The notes beneath the pieces were generated by a model. That model saw only the letters and a list, made by a program, of their open reading frames with translations, did no database searches and had not been told where the DNA came from. From the NCBI RefSeq assembly GCF_009826895.1, contig NZ_WUMV01000003.1, forward strand, positions 434,001 through 498,000: DNA of 64,000 nt, written 5' to 3'. This document shows, one piece after another, positions 1 to 9,685 of this stretch. A program made the position numbers and the translations under genes. The stretch's first letter is position 1. Each line of letters starts with the position of its first letter. This DNA is from Stappia sediminis (GTDB lineage Bacteria > Pseudomonadota > Alphaproteobacteria > Rhizobiales > Stappiaceae).

Positions 1-723
1 ATCGGTGAGGTTGGTTCCCGAAAGCCGGGTGTGCCGCAACAGTGCGCCTTCGAGATTGGCGCCGGTAAGGTCTGCGTCGGAAAGGTCGGCACTCGTCATC
101 CGCGCGCCGGAGAGGTTCGCTCCACGAAAGATTGCGCCTGTTGCCACCGCGCGGTCGAAGTCCGCATAGGGCAGACGTGCATCGGTAAAGTCGGCGCGGT
201 CCAGCTTCGCACGCTCGAAATCGGCGGCATCCATTTTTGCGTCGCGAAATATCGCTCCGCCGGCGTTCGCGCGGACAAGGTTCACCGAGCGCAGATCGGC
301 TTCGGTGAAATCGCTTCCCGAGATTTCCACTTCCGCCATGTCTGCGTTTCGCAGATCGACCTCGACCAGAATCGAGCCTGAAATATTAGCCTTTTCAAGG
401 TCGATGCCTCGCATTTGGGCGTATGTGAAGTCGCTGCCGGAAAGGTTTGCGCGCTCCAGTTCCGCCCGTCGAAGGTCCGCTTGCCTGAGATTGGAATTGG
501 TCAGCGTGGCGCCCTTCAGGTCTGCCTCTCGCATGACGGCCTTACTTAAATCGCCCTCATTTGTGTTGAGGTCGCGCAGTTCCGAAAGCTTCAGGTCGCA
601 GCCGGGGCAGGAGCCGCTTGCCCGCAATTTGTCGACCGACACCTGATCGGCGCGCGCGAACTGGGCTCCGGACGCCATCAGGGCGAACAGGGTGGCGAAT
701 GCGGCGAAGCGAGCAACGCTCAT
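1..723 (-). CDS. Pentapeptide-repeat protein, secreted (3' end cut by window)
   Basis: The minus strand is open from an ATG at 723 to the first base of the window, so 241 codons are seen and the C-terminus is missing. The protein starts with a basic, hydrophobic signal peptide of about 24 residues (MSVARF...ARA). A CPGC pair follows at about residues 38-41. From about residue 55 on it is made of pentapeptide repeats of the A(D/N)Lxx type, such as ADLKG, ADLRR, ANLSG, ADLTG and ANLEG. Such repeats fold as a right-handed quadrilateral beta-helix. The function is not known. The short ORFs on the other strand here are shadows of the repeat pattern. Confidence 0.85.
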   Translation of the reverse strand, partial: MSVARFAAFATLFALMASGAQFARADQVSVDKLRASGSCPGCDLKLSELRDLNTNEGDLSKAVMREADLKGATLTNSNLRQADLRRAELERANLSGSDFTYAQMRGIDLEKANISGSILVEVDLRNADMAEVEISGSDFTEADLRSVNLVRANAGGAIFRDAKMDAADFERAKLDRADFTDARLPYADFDRAVATGAIFRGANLSGARMTSADLSDADLTGANLEGALLRHTRLSGTNLTD

Positions 724-952
724 CGGTTCCGTTCCCGGACTGACTACCTAGCCATAGATTTAGTGTATTCGACCCGCCTGGAAAAGGAGCCGTATTGCAG
801 ATGGACGTGAATATGGCGCCGGGCGAAGGTAAACGGCGGACATTGCGCGCCGTATCGGCGAAATAATATGCTACCCTCACGTAATAATGTTGTGCGCCGG
901 ATGTGGCGCCTCACGAAATTCGGGAGCGTATCCGGTTGTGGGGGAGTAGGTC

Positions 953-1393
953 ATGCGTATCTTTCGCACCGCGGTGGCGTGCGTTTTCGTAACTGCCTTT
1001 CTCGCGGCATCTCCAATCGTACCTGCCGAGGCGGCAAGCATCGTCGCGCGAATAGATCTCTCCGAGCAACGAATGCGGGTCTACATAAATGGCTTTCCGC
1101 GCCACAGCTGGCCTGTTTCCACCGCGAGGCGCGGCTACAGGACGCCAATCGGCCAATTCCGTCCCGGCCGTATGCACAGACGTTATTTCTCCAGGAAATA
1201 CGATGGCGCGCCAATGCCATGGTCGGTGTTCTTCTATCACGGTTATGCAATTCACGGCACGGATCAGGTCAAGTATCTGGGCCGCCCGGTGTCGCACGGC
1301 TGCATTCGCCTCCATCCGGCAAATGCGCGGCGGCTGTTCACGCTTATCGAGCAGAATGGAAAGAGGAATGCGCGAATCGTCGTAACGCGCTAA
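953..1393 (+). CDS. Small L,D-transpeptidase (YkuD domain), exported
   Basis: This 146-residue protein has a signal peptide (about residues 1-27, ending AEA) followed almost directly by a YkuD catalytic domain. The signature is seen as HG at 101-102 and SHGCIRL at 114-120, which gives the expected His101 and Cys117. Such enzymes make 3-3 peptidoglycan cross-links or attach proteins to peptidoglycan in the periplasm. A strong ribosome binding site (GGGGGAGTAGG) lies just ahead of the ATG at 953, which fixes the start. The gene stands alone, divergent from the pentapeptide-repeat gene. It is the first of three YkuD-family genes in this window. Confidence 0.92.
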   Translation: MRIFRTAVACVFVTAFLAASPIVPAEAASIVARIDLSEQRMRVYINGFPRHSWPVSTARRGYRTPIGQFRPGRMHRRYFSRKYDGAPMPWSVFFYHGYAIHGTDQVKYLGRPVSHGCIRLHPANARRLFTLIEQNGKRNARIVVTR

Positions 1394-1872
1394 GATTTTG
1401 TTTACGAACTGGCGCTTCCACGCCTCGCTCTCGCGCAGGTTGTAGGTTAGGGTCCGTTCAAATGGGCATTCCGCTTCCGTTTGAAGCGCCATGCCAAGAG
1501 TGGCGGAACGAAGAAGGCGGCGGGGTCGCATTGCCGTCCTTCTTCGTTCGCCAATCGCTGACGACGCACAACCTGACGATCAGCGTGCCAATGATGGAGC
1601 AAAACCCTTGCCAAATCGTTGGTGCGCTGATTGTTCTATATGAAGTGTCGGCATTGTTGGAAACCACAATATCTGACGATTGTTAAGATTTGTGTAGTTC
1701 TCTTTGCATTGCGGACTGCAATGCAGGACGCAAGTAGCGGTAAATATCGGTTAATGTCTTAATTTTCTTAAGAATTTCAGTCAATTTCCGGGGGCGGGAG
1801 CCGCGGTTTGCGGCCCAGCTCGAAAAGCGCAGTCTCGCCGAGTTCGAGGCTCGCGGATTGCGGTTTGCGGCG
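1394..1872. other. Intergenic region between convergent genes
   Basis: These 479 bases separate two converging genes and hold no convincing coding region. They contain an inverted repeat at 1502-1552, listed separately, a short inverted repeat GCATTGC...GCAATGC at 1706-1724, and an AT-rich stretch near 1740-1790. The longer ORFs that cross this region on either strand have no recognisable protein features. Confidence 0.6.
1502..1552. repeat. Imperfect 19-bp inverted repeat, possible bidirectional terminator
   Basis: The arms at 1502-1520 and 1534-1552 are complementary in 17 of 19 positions, with a 13-base loop. The hairpin lies downstream of the L,D-transpeptidase gene and downstream of the convergent patatin gene, so termination is possible. 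No T-run follows directly, so it may instead be a small dispersed palindromic repeat. Confidence 0.55.
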
Positions 1873-2907
1873 CTACCCGAATTCTTCTCTGAGATCGATG
1901 GTCGAACGCTCGCCGATCGCATCATAGTTCTCGCGCGCCCATTCTTCCGCGGTCGCACGTCCGATGTCGCGAAGTTCGCTCAAGAAGGCCCACTCGGCAT
2001 TGAGTTTCGAAGAGGACTGCAGCGGTTTAAGCTCTTCCGCGGTAATGCGGTGGACATGCACCTTCATATAGGTGTTGCGGTCAAGCTTGCCTTCCTCGAT
2101 CAGCCGCGTGACGAAGTCGATCGCGCGCATTTCCCTCAAGAGCGTCGAGTTGAACGTGATCTCGTTCAGCCGATTCAGGATTTCGCGCGCCGAGCGTGGA
2201 GTTTGACGGCGTTCCAGCGGGTTTATCTGGATGAGAACCACATCGGGCGTTTTGGTGCCGTAGAACAGCGGATAGAGCGGCGGATTGCCCATGTAACCGC
2301 CATCCCAATAGGGTTCGCCGTCGATTTCCACCGCCTGGAAGAGATGCGGCAGGCAGGCGGACGCCATGACAGCATCCAGTGTGACTTCTTTCTCCGAAAA
2401 GACGCGGATCTTGCCGGTATGGACATTCGTCGCGGCAATGAAGAGCTTGATCTGCTTGCAGTGATGAACGGCATCGAAGTCGACGGCATCTGCCACGATA
2501 TCGCGCAGCGGGTTATAGTTGAGCGGATTGAACTCATAAGGAGACGCGAACCGCGAGACGAGGTCGAACGCCAGGTAGCTTGGCGAAAAATCAAGGCTCC
2601 ATTGCCCCAGCGCATAGTCGATAGGCGTGCGCTTGATGGGGCTTAGAAAGGCGCTTCGGCTCACCTCCTGCCAGAATTCCTCCAGCGCCTCGCGCGCGCC
2701 CTGAGCGCCGCCCAATTGATAACCGGACGCGAGCACCACGGCATTCATCGCACCTGCCGACGTGCCGGTAATGGCGTCGATCGCGAAATCCTCGCTTTCA
2801 AGCAGCCAGTCGAGCACGCCCCAGGTATAGGCGCCATGCGCCCCGCCGCCCTGGAGCGCCAGGTTGATCCTTTTCGGTGCGCTCACGGACTTCGCCAAGG
2901 CATTCAT
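1873..2907 (-). CDS. Patatin-like phospholipase with DUF3734-type C-terminus
   Basis: This 344-residue protein has the full patatin signature: the glycine-rich oxyanion loop GGGAHG at 20-25, the nucleophile motif GTSAG at 48-52 (Ser50), and the catalytic Asp in DGG at 202-204. The C-terminal part, about residues 220-344, resembles the DUF3734 tail of bacterial patatin-like proteins. No signal peptide is seen, so it is probably cytoplasmic. It lies 57 bases downstream of a 3-hydroxybutyrate dehydrogenase gene on the same strand and is probably cotranscribed. That context suggests an ester hydrolase acting on polyhydroxybutyrate or a related lipid. This is inference from position only. Confidence 0.9.
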   Translation of the reverse strand: MNALAKSVSAPKRINLALQGGGAHGAYTWGVLDWLLESEDFAIDAITGTSAGAMNAVVLASGYQLGGAQGAREALEEFWQEVSRSAFLSPIKRTPIDYALGQWSLDFSPSYLAFDLVSRFASPYEFNPLNYNPLRDIVADAVDFDAVHHCKQIKLFIAATNVHTGKIRVFSEKEVTLDAVMASACLPHLFQAVEIDGEPYWDGGYMGNPPLYPLFYGTKTPDVVLIQINPLERRQTPRSAREILNRLNEITFNSTLLREMRAIDFVTRLIEEGKLDRNTYMKVHVHRITAEELKPLQSSSKLNAEWAFLSELRDIGRATAEEWARENYDAIGERSTIDLREEFG

Positions 2908-2964
2908 CTCCCATAAAGGCGATATCAGGCGCGGGCCGGCGTGCCGCCCGCGCTTTTCTCGCGC

Positions 2965-3747
2965 TTATTGCGCCGTCCAGCCGCCGTCCATCTGCAGCAT
3001 CGTGCCGGTGATCGAGCTTGCCGCGTCCGAGCACAGAAAGATTGCCATCGCGGCGACCTGGTCGACGGTCACGAACTCCTTGGTCGGCTGCGCGGCCAGC
3101 AGGACGTCGCGCTTCACCTGTTCTTCGGTCATGTTGCGCGCCTTCATGGTATCGGGAATCTGGGCTTCCACCAGCGGCGTCCAGACATAGCCCGGGCAGA
3201 TGGCGTTTACGGTGATTTTCTGCTGGGCGACCTCAAGCGCCACCGTCTTCGTCAGCCCGGCGATCCCGTGCTTTGCCGCCACATAGGCCGATTTGAAAGG
3301 CGATGCGACGAGGGCATGCGCCGAGGCCGTGTTGATGATCCGGCCCCAGCCCTTGCGCTTCATGCCAGGAAGGGCCGCGCGGATCGTGTGGAAGGAAGAA
3401 GACAGGTTGATGGCGATGATCTGATCCCACTTTTCGATCGGGAATTCATCGATCGGGGAAACGTGCTGGATGCCGGCGTTGTTGACGAGAACGTCGACCG
3501 CGCCGAATTCCTTGTCCGCATCCGCGATCATTGCCGCGATTTCGTCCGGTTTCGTCATGTCGGCGCCCGAATAGACGCATTTTACGCCGTATTCGCTCTC
3601 GATGCCGGATCTCTCCTTTTCGATCGCATTCGCGTCTCCGAAGCCATTGATGACGATATTCGCGCCTTCCCCAGCCATCGCCTTGGCGATTGCGAGTCCG
3701 ATGCCGGATGTTGAGCCGGTTACGACGGCGGTTTTATTGGCGAGCAT
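2965..3747 (-). CDS. bdhA: 3-hydroxybutyrate dehydrogenase (short-chain dehydrogenase)
   Basis: This 260-residue protein is a classical short-chain dehydrogenase. The cofactor loop GSTSGIG is at 11-17, NNAG at 89-92, and the catalytic residues Asn114, Ser142, Tyr155 and Lys159 (YVAAK) are all present. The ending (TGTMLQMDGGWTAQ) and the overall sequence match bacterial D-3-hydroxybutyrate dehydrogenases. These oxidise 3-hydroxybutyrate to acetoacetate with NAD during polyhydroxybutyrate breakdown. A ribosome binding site (GGGAGAC) precedes the start. The patatin-like gene follows on the same strand. A TTGCA-C-TGCAA palindrome lies 88 bases upstream of the start. Confidence 0.92.
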   Translation of the reverse strand: MLANKTAVVTGSTSGIGLAIAKAMAGEGANIVINGFGDANAIEKERSGIESEYGVKCVYSGADMTKPDEIAAMIADADKEFGAVDVLVNNAGIQHVSPIDEFPIEKWDQIIAINLSSSFHTIRAALPGMKRKGWGRIINTASAHALVASPFKSAYVAAKHGIAGLTKTVALEVAQQKITVNAICPGYVWTPLVEAQIPDTMKARNMTEEQVKRDVLLAAQPTKEFVTVDQVAAMAIFLCSDAASSITGTMLQMDGGWTAQ

Positions 3748-3834
3748 GCGATGTCTCCCGTGTTCGTGCGTCGCCGGCGTGCAGATGTGGCCGGCTTTCC
3801 GTGTTCATCCGCTGGCATATGAACGTAACATGCG

Positions 3835-3845
3835 TTGCACTGCAA
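3835..3845. promoter_or_regulatory. TTGCACTGCAA palindrome upstream of bdhA
   Basis: This perfect palindrome with one central base lies 88 bases upstream of the bdhA start. TGC-rich palindromes are the reported type of binding site for the PHB regulator PhaR in alphaproteobacteria. No regulator gene is present in the window, so the assignment is tentative. Confidence 0.3.
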
Positions 3846-3897
3846 TATCGGGCGAAAGGCGTACCCGAAAGAGACCTGCTTCGGGGTTCGCTCAACC

Positions 3898-4683
3898 CTA
3901 CGACCGTGCCGGATCGACTCTTTCGAGCATGATCTTGTAACCGCCCGTCAGGATGCCGATCGTCAGGGCGAGCGACAGGATCTGCAGTGCGACCAGCAGG
4001 ATGCCCGATTTCAGGACGTAGTAGACGCCGAGAAACCACTGAAAGGATACAAGGTCCAGAAGCGCGTCGAGTATTTCCTGCGCCAGCCCCATGACGATGG
4101 CGATGCCGAACATGGCGAACAGCATCGGATAGCCGAGACTTCTGCTCATGCGCCATGCATCGCGCATGCCGAGCGGCCGGTCGACCGCACCCGCCGGCAG
4201 GATCAGGGAAAGCCGCAGGACGGCGGGAACGATCAGGAAAACGGCGGCGGCTCCGGTCAGGACGGTCAGCACGAGCATCGCGTTGGCCTCCGCGCCATCG
4301 GCTATGGCGCCGAAGGAATGGACGATGAAGCTGATCGCGAACATCATTGCGAAGGCGATAACCCCGACCAGGACGGCACGCCCCAGATAGGCCCATTCGC
4401 GCGCGCCGATCTTGAGGTGGGTGGTTCCCGGCATTTCATCCATGAGCAGGCAGCGGTGCCAGCTTACGGCGATGGATGCATTCGCGACGAGGGCTATCAG
4501 GATGACGACGATCGTCGCTGCACTTGTCAATTCCGGGTCGCCCTTCGATCCGATGAAGGCCATGACGGCGCTCGCAAGGGCGATCAGGATCAAAAACCAT
4601 GCCCAGCACAGCCGCAGGAAAACGTCGAAGTTGTAATAGAGCGCCTTGAACGTTCCCTGAAGCAATCTGAATGTCGTACGCAT
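3898..4683 (-). CDS. Integral membrane protein of unknown function
   Basis: This 261-residue protein has about six hydrophobic segments, near residues 22-45, 55-75, 103-128, 138-160, 192-212 and 222-250. Short polar loops separate them. There is no signal peptide and no family motif that I recognise. It is not clearly a transporter of a known class. It lies 150 bases downstream of the bdhA start region on the same strand, and an unknown gene ends 88 bases upstream. The uninterrupted hydrophobic pattern and a normal start support a real gene. Confidence 0.75.
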   Translation of the reverse strand: MRTTFRLLQGTFKALYYNFDVFLRLCWAWFLILIALASAVMAFIGSKGDPELTSAATIVVILIALVANASIAVSWHRCLLMDEMPGTTHLKIGAREWAYLGRAVLVGVIAFAMMFAISFIVHSFGAIADGAEANAMLVLTVLTGAAAVFLIVPAVLRLSLILPAGAVDRPLGMRDAWRMSRSLGYPMLFAMFGIAIVMGLAQEILDALLDLVSFQWFLGVYYVLKSGILLVALQILSLALTIGILTGGYKIMLERVDPARS

Positions 4684-4771
4684 GGATAAGTCCTTAACAA
4701 GTCTCAGTTTTCGCGTTCTGATTGCGTACGGGCTTCATCGTTATCAAGGCGTCATCAAAATATTTCGAATC

Positions 4772-5119
4772 CTATCCGCTGTCGCGGCCAAGGCGGTTTG
4801 CCATCTCGATCGTGCGCAGGGCTTGAGCGCGTTTTACGTCATCCGCCGAAAAGCCCACCTCTTCGGCGAATCGCTCCCGGACCGATGCATAGCTTGTGGC
4901 ATGCGGGCTGGCGAATATCCATGTGACGATCACTCTCATGCCTGTTGGAAAAAGGGCGGAGCGAAATTGGGAGGCAAATCCGCCGTCCGGGGCAAGCGCC
5001 ATGTTTATGGCGGGATTTACGGCGACAAGAACCAGTATATACCCCCAGCCGGCGGCGAGGAGCACGCCCAAACTGTTGTGTGCCGGATGAATGGTCCGGC
5101 TGAAGACGGCAAGGATCAT
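4772..5119 (-). CDS. Small hypothetical membrane protein
   Basis: This 115-residue reading frame has two hydrophobic stretches (about residues 17-42 and 57-70) and a charged C-terminal helix ending ERFAEEVGF...RLGRDSG. An in-frame stop lies 30 bases upstream of the ATG, so no much longer form exists. No family is recognised. A 108-residue frame on the same strand overlaps it but looks non-coding because it is rich in Arg and Pro and has no hydrophobic pattern. It is a plausible gene but less certain than its neighbours. Confidence 0.5.
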   Translation of the reverse strand: MILAVFSRTIHPAHNSLGVLLAAGWGYILVLVAVNPAINMALAPDGGFASQFRSALFPTGMRVIVTWIFASPHATSYASVRERFAEEVGFSADDVKRAQALRTIEMANRLGRDSG

Positions 5120-5265
5120 CGCGGATTTCAGCCTTGTCGGTCAGCTTCTTCGGTGACCCGCGCAATTTGCGGCATCTTTCGCCTCTTGCCTAGGGTCCTG
5201 ACGGGTATTAGGTCATGTACTCGTAAATCGGACGGCGATAGTCCGCAAATGTTTGGGCCATCCTC

Positions 5266-6546
<1,281 letters not shown>

Positions 6547-6557
6547 TCGGCACGCCG

Positions 6558-7436
6558 ATGTCGTCCCGGCAGTCTGCTTCACCCCCCGCGATCCTTGTCG
6601 TTACCTCCCAGGTCGTCAGCGGCGCCGTTGGAGGGCGCGGGGCCGTCTTCGTTCTGGAACGGCTCGGTTTTCCCGTCTGGTTCGTGCCGACGATCCTGCT
6701 GCCGTGGCATCCGGGCCATGGGCGGGGAACGCGCGTGGTGCCTGCGGACGAGAGCTTCTCGGCACTTGTCGATGATCTCGCGAAGTCTGAAAGCCTTGGC
6801 GGTATTGGCGCCGTGATTACCGGATACCTTGGCGACGCCGGGCAGGCGGCGCAGGTCGGTCGGCTTGTCGATGCGGTCAAATCGGCCAACCCGCAGGCCT
6901 GGCATGTCTGCGATCCCGTTATCGGCGATGCGGGCGGGCTCTACGTTCCCGAACCAACGGCTGCCGCGATCCGCGAGGAGCTTGTCGCCCGTGCCGACAT
7001 CGCGACGCCTAACCGTTTCGAGCTTGCGTGGCTCACGGGGTGCGAGGTCGATACCGAGGCGGATGCGATTGCCGCCGCACGCGCACTCGGGCCCGAGCGC
7101 GTGTTGGTAACGTCGTCGCCTGCGCTCAGGCGCAATTCCGCCTGCAATCTGCTGGTCGGCCCGAATGCCGTTATCGCTGCCGAGCACGGCCTCGTTCCCG
7201 ATGCGCCGCATGGGACGGGTGATGTGTTCTCGGCGCTCTTTACCGCACGCCTGCTGGAAGGGCATGGCGAAGAAGGGGCCCTGAAGCGTGCGGCCGCTTC
7301 CACATTCGAGCTTGTGGCCCGTAGCGTCAAACAAGGCTCCAGCGAGCTTTTGCTTCATTCCGAGCAGGGTTCCATCCTTGGACCCATGGCGCTTGTTTCC
7401 TCGCGGAGGGTGCTGGAGAAACCGCGTATTGCATAA
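6558..7436 (+). CDS. pdxY: Pyridoxal kinase
   Basis: This protein belongs to the PfkB/ribokinase superfamily and resembles PdxY, which phosphorylates pyridoxal in the B6 salvage pathway. It shows the early SQVVSGAVG strand, the PWHPGHG segment, the ATPNRFEL motif and the catalytic anion-hole motif HGTGD, whose Asp is the general base. The ATG at 6558 gives 292 residues. A GTG at 6543, overlapping the ispG stop codon, would add five residues and could be translationally coupled, so the start is open. The gene is probably cotranscribed with ispG. Confidence 0.88.
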   Translation: MSSRQSASPPAILVVTSQVVSGAVGGRGAVFVLERLGFPVWFVPTILLPWHPGHGRGTRVVPADESFSALVDDLAKSESLGGIGAVITGYLGDAGQAAQVGRLVDAVKSANPQAWHVCDPVIGDAGGLYVPEPTAAAIREELVARADIATPNRFELAWLTGCEVDTEADAIAAARALGPERVLVTSSPALRRNSACNLLVGPNAVIAAEHGLVPDAPHGTGDVFSALFTARLLEGHGEEGALKRAAASTFELVARSVKQGSSELLLHSEQGSILGPMALVSSRRVLEKPRIA

Positions 7437-7456
7437 TTCATAGAAGGGGTATGCAG

Positions 7457-8179
7457 ATGCCTCTGGTTATGGGTGTTGATGGTGCACGTTTCGGCTGGAT
7501 CGCCGTTATGCGCGATACGGCCGATCCTTCATTTGCCGACGTTCGCATGTTTGCGCAATTCGGCGATATTCTGACATCTGCTGTTCCGCCGTCGATCGTT
7601 GCGGTCGACATGCCGATCGGTTTGCCGGAGCGTGCAGGCGCAGGGGGGCGTGGGCCGGAACGCGCTGTGCGCCCTTTAATTCGTGAGCGTCAATCTTCGG
7701 TGTTTTCCGTGCCTTCCAGAGCAGCGGTTTATTGCGACGACTATCGCACAGCTTGCAGCATCGCGTTGGTGACATCCGATCCGCCGCGAAAGGTATCGAA
7801 GCAGGCATTCGCCCTGTTTCCCAAAATCCGGGAGATCGATTCCCTCATGACGGCCGAGCGTGAGGCGCAGATATACGAAGTGCATCCGGAAGTCGCCTTC
7901 TGGCGGCTTAACGGCGAAAGAGCAATGTCGCTGCCCAAAAAGGTAAAAAGCCGGATAAACAGTCCTGGACTGGATGAAAGAAGCGAGTTGCTGGAGCGGT
8001 ATGGGTTCGCGCGCGAATTTCTGTCTCAGAAACCGCCTCGTGGCTCGGCGCGCGACGACCTTGTAGATGCCTGCGCGAGCTGCCTGATCGCAGAACGTAT
8101 CCTTCAAGGCAAGGCGCGCCCGTTTCCCGAGGATTATGAGAGGGACGTGCGCGGCCTTCGGATGGCGATCTGGGCCTGA
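7457..8179 (+). CDS. DUF429-family protein (RNase H-like fold predicted)
   Basis: This protein of about 240 residues begins VMGVDGARFGWIAV, the first strand and acidic residue typical of DUF429. A second motif VAVDMPIGLPE follows near residue 55, then YEVHPEVAFWRLNG and the C-terminal DDLVDACASCLIAERI. The spaced acidic residues fit an RNase H-like nuclease fold, but no activity is established for the family. The ATG at 7457 has a better-spaced ribosome binding site (AAGGGG) than the ATG at 7451. It follows pdxY by 20 bases and probably shares its transcript. Confidence 0.85.
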   Translation: MPLVMGVDGARFGWIAVMRDTADPSFADVRMFAQFGDILTSAVPPSIVAVDMPIGLPERAGAGGRGPERAVRPLIRERQSSVFSVPSRAAVYCDDYRTACSIALVTSDPPRKVSKQAFALFPKIREIDSLMTAEREAQIYEVHPEVAFWRLNGERAMSLPKKVKSRINSPGLDERSELLERYGFAREFLSQKPPRGSARDDLVDACASCLIAERILQGKARPFPEDYERDVRGLRMAIWA

Positions 8180-8188
8180 GAGCGCAGC

Positions 8189-9433
8189 TTATTCAGGTTT
8201 GGCTGCAGGCGGCGGGGCTTCGCCAAGCGCCGGATCGGGTTCGCTGGTCGCCGTTTCCTCGTCGTCGCTTCCGAAACTCGGTATCCAGCGGCTGAAGAAG
8301 CCACTCTCGGCCGGTTTTTCCTGTGCGGCGAAAGCCGTCGCCGGGATCGGGGTCGCGTTGACGGTTTCCGCCACCACGCCGGCTTCGGGTTTTGCGTCCG
8401 CCGTGGCGCTTGCGATCGCGGTATCGGCCGCTTTCGCGGCGTCCGCTGCCGTGGCGGTTGCGGTCTCGCTTGCCGGGTCGGTCTCGGGCGTTTCGCTTTC
8501 GGTTGTCTGTGCGCCGCCGCCGAAGATCGAGGCTATCGCCTCTTTGCGCTTTTCAGCCCGCTCGTTGCTCGCGACGATCTGCCTGATCTTCTCCTCGTCG
8601 CGCTTTTCCTTGGCCAGGACCGCGCGCTCGACGGAATCCGGAACATCGAGCTCCGGGCACTTGCCGACGGCATTGAAAGGCACGCCTTCCACGAGCTTCG
8701 TGGCGTCGAAAATGTAATGCTTGTCGCAAACGGCGATCTGCGGCGGGCGTTTCGTGATCTCGAAATGGTCGGAGCCACGCTTCAGCATCTTCCAGAAGTC
8801 GTAGTTCTCGTTGTCGACGAAACGCGCCATGTTTTCCGCCGTCATGCGGAAGGGCAATGCCTGAACCTGGAACGAGCGCTGGCCACCGCGGAAGGAATCG
8901 CGCGCGAGCGCGTAGATGTCTTGGATCTGCGGGTCCGTCATGGCGTAGCAACCGCGCGACGAGCACGCGCCGTGCACCATCAGGTGGCTGCCGGTGCGCC
9001 CGTGCGCCCGGTCGAACTTGTTCGGGTAGCCCATGTTGAAGGCGAGGTGGTAGTTCGAATTCGGGTTCATCAGGCTTGGCGTGATCTCGTAGAAGCCTTC
9101 GGGCGCCTGACGGTCGCCTTCCTTCTTCTTTGGGCCCAATTCGCCGGACCAGCTGCAAATCTCGAATGTATCCAGCAGCTTGAACTTGCCGTCCTTGGCC
9201 TCCTTCCAGACCTCGAGCTCCGAATCTTCCTTGTAGATGCGGATCATGATAGGGGATTCGGCCGCCAGGTTCATGCGCTCCATCTTGGCTTTCAGGCCGC
9301 CGCTGACCGGGCGCAGGTGTTTCGGCCCGTATCCCAGTTCGTCGGCCTGGCAGGCGGCAAGAAAGCCGGCGACCAGCAAGACGCTTGCGGTCTTGAACCA
9401 TTTGGTCCGGAAGCGAGACGTGACAGCCTTCAT
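8189..9433 (-). CDS. YafK-type L,D-transpeptidase lipoprotein with long Ala/Thr/Glu-rich tail
   Basis: This 414-residue protein has a lipoprotein signal peptide with lipobox LAAC at 25-28. The YkuD-like catalytic domain follows, with His154 and Cys162 in the segment HGACSSRGC. This resembles E. coli YafK (LdtF/DpaA). The E. coli enzyme cuts the link between Braun lipoprotein and peptidoglycan rather than making cross-links, so this protein could be a hydrolase. After about residue 310 the chain is low-complexity and rich in Ala, Thr, Glu and Pro, and probably disordered. It converges with the DUF429 gene and shares no operon. Confidence 0.9.
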   Translation of the reverse strand: MKAVTSRFRTKWFKTASVLLVAGFLAACQADELGYGPKHLRPVSGGLKAKMERMNLAAESPIMIRIYKEDSELEVWKEAKDGKFKLLDTFEICSWSGELGPKKKEGDRQAPEGFYEITPSLMNPNSNYHLAFNMGYPNKFDRAHGRTGSHLMVHGACSSRGCYAMTDPQIQDIYALARDSFRGGQRSFQVQALPFRMTAENMARFVDNENYDFWKMLKRGSDHFEITKRPPQIAVCDKHYIFDATKLVEGVPFNAVGKCPELDVPDSVERAVLAKEKRDEEKIRQIVASNERAEKRKEAIASIFGGGAQTTESETPETDPASETATATAADAAKAADTAIASATADAKPEAGVVAETVNATPIPATAFAAQEKPAESGFFSRWIPSFGSDDEETATSEPDPALGEAPPPAAKPE

Positions 9434-9634
9434 CTTCGAAAATCCAGCCTGTTGATCCGTTTGATCTTTTGATCAGTCGCGGGTTTTACCACGCTCCATA
9501 TACGTTTGCCCCGTCTGTCGACGCTAAGCGCTTAATGTTGATCAGACGTTACCGTAATCGGGCAAAATGCGGCGCGGCAGTGCCGCGTTCGGCTGGTCTT
9601 GCGTCAGGAATCCGGCATTTTGGCGGCAAGCGTC

Positions 9635-9659
9635 ATGCGCAGGAAAAATTCCTGCGCAT
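9635..9659. terminator. Perfect hairpin downstream of accA
   Basis: Two perfect 11-base arms (9635-9645 and 9649-9659) enclose an AAA loop. The hairpin starts 27 bases beyond the accA stop codon. No T-run follows on the accA strand, so termination is likely but not typical. Confidence 0.55.
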
Positions 9660-9685
9660 CCGTTGCATTCGTGTGACGGTGCTTT

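Noticed and set aside
868-1686. 272-codon open frame overlapping the small L,D-transpeptidase gene
   Set aside because: Different frame from the gene with signal peptide, ribosome binding site and YkuD motif. No family features.
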